The notes beneath the pieces are model-generated. The model had not been told where the DNA came from. It made no database searches and saw only the letters and a list, made by a program, of their open reading frames with translations. The position numbers and the translations under genes are program-made. This document shows positions 1 through 4,882 of a stretch of 5,404 nt of DNA, one piece after another; positions within the stretch are counted from its first letter, which is position 1, and every line of letters starts with the position of its first letter. Source of the stretch: Flavobacteriales bacterium UBA7443 (GTDB lineage: Bacteria; Bacteroidota; Bacteroidia; Flavobacteriales_D; Sanyastnellaceae); NCBI GenBank assembly GCA_002477505.1, contig DLQB01000107.1, positions 1-5,404 on the forward strand. The letters are read 5' to 3'.

Positions 1-1
1 C

Positions 2-1012
2 GCCACGGACGAAGACGGTTCTTGCACGTATGCCGATGAAGGCTACGACTGCGATGGCAACTGCCTTGCTGACGCAGACGGCGACGGTGTATGCGATCCA
101 TTCGAAATTGCAGGTTGTCAAGACGACACCGCGTGCAACTACGATGCGGACGCCACGGACGAAGACGGTTCTTGTACGTATGCGGACGCCGGTTACGACT
201 GTGACGGGGTTTGCTTGAACGATGCGGATGACGACGGCGTATGTGACGAGTTCGAAGTGGCAGGTTGCCAGGACGAAATTGCTTGCAACTACGATGCTGA
301 TGCAACGGATTCAGACGGATCATGTACGTATGCTGACGCAGGCTACGACTGTGATGGCAACTGCCTCAACGATGAAGACGGCGATGGTGTATGCGACGAG
401 TTCGAAGTGGCAGGTTGCCAAGACGAAATCGCCTGCAACTACGATGCTGACGCCACGGACGATGACGGTTCTTGTACGTATGCCGATGAAGGCTACGACT
501 GCGATGGCAACTGCCTTGCTGATGCAGATGGAGACGGCGTATGCGATCCATTCGAAATTGCAGGTTGTCAGGACGACACCGCGTGTAACTACGATGCGGA
601 CGCTACGGACGAAGACGATTCTTGCACGTATGCTGATGCGGGCTACGATTGTGATGGCAACTGCCTCAACGATGCCGACGGCGACGGAGTATGCGACGAA
701 TTCGAAGTGGCAGGTTGCCAGGACGATACTGCTTGCAACTACGATGCTGACGCAACGGATTCAGATGGATCATGCACGTATGCTGATGCGGGCTACGATT
801 GTGATGGCAACTGCCTCAACGATGCCGACGGCGACGGAGTATGCGACGAGTTTGAGCTTGGCGGTTGCCAGGATGATACAGCGTGCAACTACGATGCTGA
901 CGCCACGGATGATGACGGTTCTTGCAGCTATGCTGATGCCGGCTATGACTGCGACGGCAACTGCCTCGTAGATTCAGACGGTGATGGCATTTGCGATCCG
1001 TTTGAAATTCCA
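2..1012 (+). repeat. Tandem 150-bp (50-residue) coding repeats, one partial plus six complete units
   Basis: Counting from the Gly-Cys that opens each unit, complete units start at 113, 263, 413, 563, 713 and 863; positions 2-112 are the end of an earlier unit. The period is exactly 150 bp with no indel. The units carry a three-unit pattern. After the NYDADAT core they read EDG (or EDD), SDG, DDG in turn, and their ends read DEFEV, DEFEV (DEFEL in the second round), DPFEI in turn, so 113-562 and 563-1012 look like two copies of one 450-bp block. Base by base, 1-150 differs from 451-600 at about eight positions, far fewer than from the adjacent unit. The array probably continues to the left of the window. 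Confidence 0.95.
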
Positions 1013-1588
1013 GGTTGTGTTTACACGAATGCTGCGAACTACGATGCTGCCGCTACCGATGACGATGGAAGCTGTTCCTTCGAAGGTTGTATGGATGAAG
1101 ACGTGTTCAACTTTAACAGTTATGCGAATGCAGACGGAGAATGTTCAGATGTGCCAATCGCTGACTTCAACGGCGACGGTGTGGTTCAGAACGCTGACCT
1201 TTTGGACTTCCTCTTAGCTTACGGCCAATCCGGACCCGTCTGGGGAGGTGTTGAGTGGGTGCAAGAAGCGTGTAACGTTGAACCAATTCCATTGGAAGAT
1301 CTCTACACAGCCACTGATTATTGTGGTGCAGAGAACCCAGCACCTGTTTGCGATATGATGGGATGTACGTACCCTGCGGCCAGTAACTATGATGCGAATG
1401 CTACTGTTGACAGTGGTGATTGTGTCTGGACCGGTTGCACGGATTCTGCAGCCTTCAACTACAATCCAATTGCAAACTTGGACGATGACACATGCAACTA
1501 TCAGGTTTGTCCAGACTTCAACAACGATGGGCAAGTGCAAGCACAAGACCTCTTGGACTTCCTGCTTGCGTGGGGCATGACATATTGA
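2..1588 (+). CDS. Giant Cys/Asp-rich repeat surface protein with dockerin-like calcium motifs, C-terminal part (5'-truncated)
   Basis: The reading frame is open from the first complete codon at position 2 to TGA at 1586-1588, giving 528 visible residues; the true start lies outside the window. A TTG at 215 is inside a repeat and is not a credible start. Residues 1-37 are the tail of one repeat, followed by six full 50-residue repeats (38-337). Each has six Cys, an ACNYDADAT core and a DxDGDGxCD stretch resembling thrombospondin type 3 calcium loops. Diverged 24-residue modules (GC...NYD...DDGSC) follow, with dockerin-like motifs at residues 388-408 and 505-525. No Lys, Arg or His occurs anywhere in the visible part. 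By analogy with similar Flavobacteriales proteins it is probably exported and forms a disulfide- and calcium-stabilised stalk or adhesin; that role is inferred. No typical T9SS C-terminal domain is evident. The gene ends in its own terminator. Confidence is high for the coding region, low for function. Confidence 0.93.
   Translation, partial: ATDEDGSCTYADEGYDCDGNCLADADGDGVCDPFEIAGCQDDTACNYDADATDEDGSCTYADAGYDCDGVCLNDADDDGVCDEFEVAGCQDEIACNYDADATDSDGSCTYADAGYDCDGNCLNDEDGDGVCDEFEVAGCQDEIACNYDADATDDDGSCTYADEGYDCDGNCLADADGDGVCDPFEIAGCQDDTACNYDADATDEDDSCTYADAGYDCDGNCLNDADGDGVCDEFEVAGCQDDTACNYDADATDSDGSCTYADAGYDCDGNCLNDADGDGVCDEFELGGCQDDTACNYDADATDDDGSCSYADAGYDCDGNCLVDSDGDGICDPFEIPGCVYTNAANYDAAATDDDGSCSFEGCMDEDVFNFNSYANADGECSDVPIADFNGDGVVQNADLLDFLLAYGQSGPVWGGVEWVQEACNVEPIPLEDLYTATDYCGAENPAPVCDMMGCTYPAASNYDANATVDSGDCVWTGCTDSAAFNYNPIANLDDDTCNYQVCPDFNNDGQVQAQDLLDFLLAWGMTY
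1013..1156 (+). repeat. Two diverged short (24-residue) repeat modules
   Basis: After the last full unit the array continues as two shorter modules, 1013-1084 and 1085-1156. They keep the opening Gly-Cys, the Asn-Tyr (or Asn-Phe) core and the closing Cys, but lack the calcium-loop half of the 50-residue unit. The second is strongly diverged (NFNSYANADGEC). They lead directly into the first dockerin-like motif. This kind of decay toward the end of a tandem array is expected when homogenisation acts mainly on its centre. Confidence 0.8.
1163..1225 (+). other. Dockerin-like calcium-binding motif 1 (protein motif)
   Basis: This segment encodes DFNGDGVVQNADLLDFLLAYG. The D-x-N-x-D-G start followed by a D at position 12 matches the EF-hand-type loop (F-hand) of dockerin type I repeats, and the L-L-D-F-L-L-A-x-G that follows matches the helix. 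A true dockerin has two such halves close together; here the second lies about 100 residues further on. The match is by motif reading only, and no cohesin partner is in the window. Confidence 0.7.
1361..1507 (+). repeat. Second pair of short Gly-Cys repeat modules
   Basis: Two more modules of the short type, 1361-1432 (GCTYPAASNYDANAT core) and 1433-1507 (GCTDSAAFNYNPIAN core), sit between the two dockerin-like motifs. Each keeps the Gly-Cys, Asn-Tyr and closing Cys pattern. They are preceded by a non-repetitive linker with several Cys, Pro and Trp residues (about 1226-1360) that I do not recognise. Confidence 0.8.
1514..1576 (+). other. Dockerin-like calcium-binding motif 2 at the protein's C-terminus
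   Basis: This segment encodes DFNNDGQVQAQDLLDFLLAWG, and the protein ends three residues later (Met-Thr-Tyr). It matches the first motif closely: same D-x-N-x-D-G loop, same D at loop position 12, same LLDFLLA helix. The two motifs may pair in the folded protein to make one split dockerin-like domain, which is an inference. Confidence 0.72.
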
Positions 1589-1605
1589 TTGAGCGCAGAC
1601 TGCTC

Positions 1606-1647
1606 AAAACGGGCCGCCTTTCTTCGGAAGGGTGGCCTGTTTTATTT
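1606..1647 (+). terminator. Strong intrinsic terminator with UUCG tetraloop
   Basis: The 5' arm at 1610-1622 pairs with the 3' arm at 1627-1639 in 13 continuous pairs, three of them G-U, closed by a C(UUCG)G tetraloop at 1623-1626. A T-rich tract (TTTTATTT) follows at 1640-1647 and an AAAA stretch precedes the stem at 1606-1609. It lies 17 nt after the stop codon of the repeat protein, so it should end that transcript. Confidence 0.92.
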
Positions 1648-1675
1648 GGTAGCCTTTCATAACGAACTACTTTTG
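1645..1675 (+). promoter_or_regulatory. Bacteroidota-type promoter (TTTG / TACTTTTG)
   Basis: A TTTG at 1645-1648 (the -33 element) and TACTTTTG at 1668-1675 (a perfect TAnnTTTG -7 element) are separated by 19 nt, the spacing known for the primary sigma factor of Bacteroidota. Transcription would begin near 1681, about 10 nt before the ATG at 1691. The -33 element lies within the T-tract of the preceding terminator. No Shine-Dalgarno sequence is present. Confidence 0.72.
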
Positions 1676-1690
1676 TGGCAAAATTGTACC

Positions 1691-2905
1691 ATGAACGAAA
1701 TCGCCCGCTTGATCACTGCTTCGACTGCCTGTTTAATTTTTGCACTCAATCTTCATTCTCAGAATCATCTTCACCAAGTCATTGTGCTAAATGAAGGATG
1801 GTCTGATTGGCAAACAGGAGAGGTGATCGAACCCGCCACCATGGGGGTGTACGATCCAGGTTTGCAGCTTTATACCTTAGTCGACACTCTGGAAGGGGCG
1901 GCGTTTGTCTCGGATGCAGTAGTCTTCAATGAAACGATTTTGGTGGCAGCGGATGGAGCGCTTTTGCAATACGATGCCAATACTTACCAATTGCTTCAAT
2001 CGGTTGAGTCCGTTGGCATTCGAAAAATGGCTATGCACGAAGGCGTTGTATATGTTACCCGAGGGGACATCGATGATCAAGGCATGAGCCTGGAATTGGA
2101 CGCCTACTTCCAGTGGTACGATGCCACATCGCTTCAATTGTTGGGGGAGTTGACGGTATCGGAAAATGGACCGCAGTTTGCTACAGAAGGAATTGCGGTT
2201 GCAGGAGACCGCGTCTATTTTGCCATCAACAATGCGTTTGATTGGGGCAATGAGGTCGGTTTTATCGGTGCTTACGATACGAATTCGGACGAATATTTGG
2301 AGTGGGATTTGGGAGAAAATGGAGTGAATCCCTACCACTTGTTTGCGGCGGGAGAAACGGTTGTCTCGGTCAATAACACGGATTACAGCTCTACTTCGTT
2401 GAGCGCATTGGATTTGGCGGGTCAATCTGTAGAGACCGTTGAAGTTTCAGAAGCAAATTCAGGTTGTTTGGCTGCTATTGGAATCGACTCAGAAGTTCGC
2501 TACCAAATCTCAGGAGAAGCCGCGGTTCGACAGTCGAGCACCCAAGATTTGGCGAATTCCGCACCGTGGATCAGCGATTGCCCTTCGTATTATGGCATGG
2601 CTGTCGATCCCGTTTCAGGAGAGGTGTATGCTTCCGTGACGGATTACAGTACGTTTGGCCTGGTTGAAATTCGAAGTGAATCCGGCGAGCTATTGGGACA
2701 ATTTGATTGCGGAGTTAGTCCGGGCGTCATATGCATGGATGTTCGAGAACTTTCATCGATTGCGGAGTCACAATTGCTTATTCCTGCTCAATATCGCTTG
2801 CAACCTGTTGATATTCTCGGGCGTGCCTTGCCGAATGCTGGTCGCCTGCAAGGGCTCACGTTGGATGGGCAAGGAAGGAAGACGATTGTTTTGGATCTGA
2901 ATTGA
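1691..2905 (+). CDS. Secreted beta-propeller-like protein (DUF5074/YncE-like) with possible T9SS sorting tail
   Basis: The frame is open from 1589, but that TTG lies before the terminator and promoter. The ATG at 1691 gives 404 residues and begins with a typical signal peptide: MNEIAR, a hydrophobic stretch (about residues 7-20), then a probable cut after LHSQ (residue 24). The mature part opens with VIVLNEG, the hallmark start of DUF5074/YncE-type propeller proteins of Bacteroidota. Several beta-rich segments follow of the form 'y.yda.t..l', with repeated short strands and YGMAVDPVSGEVYASV near residue 305. The C-terminus (about 363-404, with VDILGRALPN and GRKTIVLDLN) resembles short T9SS sorting tails, where a 'D-x-LGR' strand is followed by a final 'rK-i-v' strand. 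It is probably secreted or surface-bound; ligand and role are unknown. The Cys at residue 14 lacks a lipobox. It ends 12 nt from the stop of the convergent prenyltransferase. Confidence 0.88.
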   Translation: MNEIARLITASTACLIFALNLHSQNHLHQVIVLNEGWSDWQTGEVIEPATMGVYDPGLQLYTLVDTLEGAAFVSDAVVFNETILVAADGALLQYDANTYQLLQSVESVGIRKMAMHEGVVYVTRGDIDDQGMSLELDAYFQWYDATSLQLLGELTVSENGPQFATEGIAVAGDRVYFAINNAFDWGNEVGFIGAYDTNSDEYLEWDLGENGVNPYHLFAAGETVVSVNNTDYSSTSLSALDLAGQSVETVEVSEANSGCLAAIGIDSEVRYQISGEAAVRQSSTQDLANSAPWISDCPSYYGMAVDPVSGEVYASVTDYSTFGLVEIRSESGELLGQFDCGVSPGVICMDVRELSSIAESQLLIPAQYRLQPVDILGRALPNAGRLQGLTLDGQGRKTIVLDLN

Positions 2906-2924
2906 ACGGAGGTTCGGCTAGATC
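2894..2924. other. Bulged inverted repeat spanning the two convergent stop codons
   Basis: GATCT at 2894-2898 pairs with AGATC at 2920-2924, and inside it GAAC (2904-2907) pairs with GTTC (2912-2915) around a GGAG loop, with G-T pairs and a small internal loop between. The structure covers both stop codons, TGA at 2903-2905 and the minus-strand TAG at 2918-2920. There is no T-tract on either side, so it is not a standard intrinsic terminator. It may be chance. Confidence 0.3.
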
Positions 2925-3844
2925 AGAAAGCCAAGAAAGCCCAAGCCCCCGCCGAGGGTCAGCTTTTGCCACGCGGAAACAGAATCAATTTGGCCCCGCA
3001 GCAACTGGATGTGGGCGCCTAAGAAGGGCAATAAGAAAATCAAGCTTTCGGTGCCCAAGTTGAATTGAATAGAAGCGAGAACACCTGCGGCAATCATCAG
3101 TGGCCAAGTGCACGCATGCATGGTTTTCAGCAATTTATGTGTGCGATCCCGTCCCCAGCGAACGGGAATGGTGTCGTAACCTGACGCTGCATCTCCGGTC
3201 ACGTCTTGAAGGTCCTTGGTGACTTCTCGCAGGAAGGTAATGACCATGCTGAGCACAGCGTAAGCCAACAGACCTTGGCCGGAAGTCTCCGTCAAAAAGC
3301 CATGCCAAGGATGGTGCGCAAACGCCCCAAGGGTACACCAAATTGGAAGTTGCCCGACAATCAATGCTACAACGATATTGCCTCTGAGAAACCGCCGCTT
3401 GAATAGGGGCGAGTATAGCCAGAGCAATCCCGCGATGAGAACCGTCCATAAAAAAGGAATGGGCGACTTCAAATCAACGGAAAAAGCAACTGCCATGGAG
3501 AGGCCTGTACCCACCATGAAATGGTGGAGCAAAAGCGTCGTTCTTCGGGTTATGACACGTCCAACAAGCGCTCTGTGCGGCTTGTTCAGGGCATCTTCGG
3601 CAATGTCGAAGTAATCATTGATGACATTGCCGCTGGCAGCGAGTAACATCATGATGATTGCGGGAATAACGAAGCCAAGATCCAGCAATTTGGAAAGCTC
3701 AGGTTGTATCCATGCTAGGCGAACGAGCACCATGCTGATACCGACCATGAGCACATTCCACGGGCGCATAATCCGCACTGCCGCCCAAAAAGGAGAGAGG
3801 GTGATGGGGGCGATATGACTATTGGCATCAGCCATGGCTGGCAT
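2918..3844 (-). CDS. UbiA-family prenyltransferase (DGGGP synthase-like)
   Basis: 308 residues, the usual length for this family of polytopic membrane enzymes, which transfer an isoprenoid chain from a prenyl diphosphate to an acceptor using Mg2+. Both Asp-rich motifs are intact: NDYFDIAED at 76-84, followed by NKPHRAL, and KDLQDVTGD at 210-218. The YSPLFKR segment (144-150) is also typical. Several hydrophobic segments fit the 8-9 helix bundle. The REVTKD..D..GD form resembles digeranylgeranylglyceryl phosphate synthase-like members, as annotated in many Bacteroidota, more than quinone-pathway UbiA or MenA; the acceptor cannot be fixed from sequence. The ATG at 3844 overlaps the upstream glycosylasparaginase gene by 17 nt; a second ATG at 3835 would overlap by 8 nt and give 305 residues. 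No ribosome binding site is visible, so translation may be coupled to the upstream gene. Confidence 0.9.
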   Translation of the reverse strand: MPAMADANSHIAPITLSPFWAAVRIMRPWNVLMVGISMVLVRLAWIQPELSKLLDLGFVIPAIIMMLLAASGNVINDYFDIAEDALNKPHRALVGRVITRRTTLLLHHFMVGTGLSMAVAFSVDLKSPIPFLWTVLIAGLLWLYSPLFKRRFLRGNIVVALIVGQLPIWCTLGAFAHHPWHGFLTETSGQGLLAYAVLSMVITFLREVTKDLQDVTGDAASGYDTIPVRWGRDRTHKLLKTMHACTWPLMIAAGVLASIQFNLGTESLIFLLPFLGAHIQLLRGQIDSVSAWQKLTLGGGLGFLGFLI

Positions 3845-4850
3845 CGATTAATTGGCCAATCGCCTTTTGGGCATTGGAAGCGTCTGGACGGTGCAAAGCA
3901 TAATTGAAGCCGGAATGTATCGCGTGTCCACCGACCGAACCGTCCAAACCGAGTGCGAGGTACCCCACTTGCAAGTCATCAACAGGCATGGCCTTCATGA
4001 TGCGATGAACAGCTTCCTCACAGGCCTCTTGAGCAAGCGCCCCTTGTCGCATTAATTCTACCACCAAGAAAGAACCAACGGTTTTCATGACGGCCTCTCC
4101 AAGGCCTGTCGCCGTTGCACCGCCCGCCGTGCCATCCACATACAGTCCGGCTCCAATGATTGGGCTATCGCCCACGCGGCCGTGCATTTTGTACGCTACG
4201 CCGCTGGTGGTGCAGCCGCCCGCCAATCGTCCTTGGTCATCGAGCGCAAGCAAACCTATGGTGTCATGGTTTTCGATGTTGATTACGGGGGCATAATTCG
4301 ATTCAATTTGCCATTGCTCCCAGGCCTTCCTCGAAGCCTCCGTTAGGAGTGGAGTGGCTGGCATCTTCAATTCTCTCGCGTATTGCTCGGCCCCTGCTCC
4401 TGCGAGCATGACATGAGGGGTGTTTTCCATAACTTGACGAGCCAGAGAGAGGGGATGCGCAACATTTTGAACAAAGCACACGCTGCCCGCATTTTGGGTG
4501 TGATCCATGATGCACGCGTCCAAGGTGACGTGTCCATCACGATCTGGTAATCCGCCGAGTCCAACGCTCTGCCCAGTTGGATCCGCTTCTACAATTCGCG
4601 CACCTGCTTCGATCATGTCCAGGGCACTGCCACCATTTGCCAGTGCGTCGAAGCCCGCCATGTTTGCGGGCATTCCGTGATTCCATGTAGAGACCATCGT
4701 GGGATCGCCAACCGTTGAACTCGGAACCGACTGTGCACGAAGCCCCGTTCGGTTCGCTTTGGCCAACGCTTGTTGCCAGCCCAATCCGATTCCAACGCCT
4801 CCGGCAAGCGCAGTGGCTCTGCGCAGAAAACTTCTTCGGTCAATGCTCAT
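3828..4850 (-). CDS. Tat-exported N4-(beta-N-acetylglucosaminyl)-L-asparaginase (glycosylasparaginase)
   Basis: 340 residues. The N-terminus carries a twin-arginine signal: DRRSFLRR (residues 4-11), a hydrophobic stretch with many Gly and Ala, and a likely cut near ALAKA (28-32). The rest is an Ntn-hydrolase of the glycosylasparaginase family, which cuts the GlcNAc-Asn bond left after breakdown of N-linked glycoproteins and is made as a precursor that cleaves itself before the nucleophile. The self-cleavage site is HD|T with nucleophile Thr197, followed by IGLLALD. Arg225 and Asp228 (GRVGD), Thr248-Gly249 (TATGLGE) and Trp56 (STWNHG) are present. Their spacings from the Thr match those I recall for the Elizabethkingia meningoseptica enzyme (Thr152, Arg180, Asp183, Thr203, Trp11). 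It is therefore probably active and periplasmic. Its start is 32 nt after the RND exporter stop and its end overlaps the prenyltransferase gene. Confidence 0.95.
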   Translation of the reverse strand: MSIDRRSFLRRATALAGGVGIGLGWQQALAKANRTGLRAQSVPSSTVGDPTMVSTWNHGMPANMAGFDALANGGSALDMIEAGARIVEADPTGQSVGLGGLPDRDGHVTLDACIMDHTQNAGSVCFVQNVAHPLSLARQVMENTPHVMLAGAGAEQYARELKMPATPLLTEASRKAWEQWQIESNYAPVINIENHDTIGLLALDDQGRLAGGCTTSGVAYKMHGRVGDSPIIGAGLYVDGTAGGATATGLGEAVMKTVGSFLVVELMRQGALAQEACEEAVHRIMKAMPVDDLQVGYLALGLDGSVGGHAIHSGFNYALHRPDASNAQKAIGQLIDASHG

Positions 4851-4882
4851 ATTCCGAAAGTCGTCAAAAAAACGTCAAAAAA
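4851..4882 (-). repeat. Short T-rich direct repeat between exporter and glycosylasparaginase genes
   Basis: Read on the minus strand, the 32-nt gap begins right after the exporter stop codon as T6-GACG, T7-GACG, then ACTTTCGGAAT before the ATG. This is an imperfect two-copy direct repeat. No Shine-Dalgarno is present. AACTA/TAGTT around the exporter stop can form only a 5-bp stem before the T-run, too weak to call a terminator. The T-runs could act as upstream elements for translation or transcription, but nothing in the sequence proves it. Confidence 0.45.

Noticed and set aside
222..971. Long overlapping plus-strand frame of 249 residues, with other out-of-frame and antisense frames in the array
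   Set aside because: These are shadows of the 150-bp repeat, whose length is a multiple of three, so any frame without a stop in one unit stays open. Their composition (Met/Thr/Arg-rich) is not that of a real protein.
2..1012. CRISPR array or non-coding satellite
   Set aside because: The 150-bp units are contiguous without spacers and keep one coding frame, with changes mostly silent or conservative.
215..1588. Repeat protein starting at TTG 215
   Set aside because: The same frame is open with the same repeats back to position 2, so 215 is an internal Leu codon and the gene is truncated by the window edge.
1589..1690. N-terminal extension of the propeller gene from TTG 1589
   Set aside because: It would run through the terminator hairpin and the promoter, and would place the signal peptide 34 residues inside the protein.
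1691..1780. Lipoprotein signal at Cys14 of the propeller protein
   Set aside because: The residues before the Cys (Ser-Thr-Ala) lack the Leu-type lipobox position, and the hydrophobic stretch continues beyond the Cys.
1877..2425. 182-residue minus-strand frame opposite the propeller gene
   Set aside because: It is antisense to a gene with a good signal peptide and family features; the translated sequence has no recognisable domain and an atypical Arg/Ile-rich composition.
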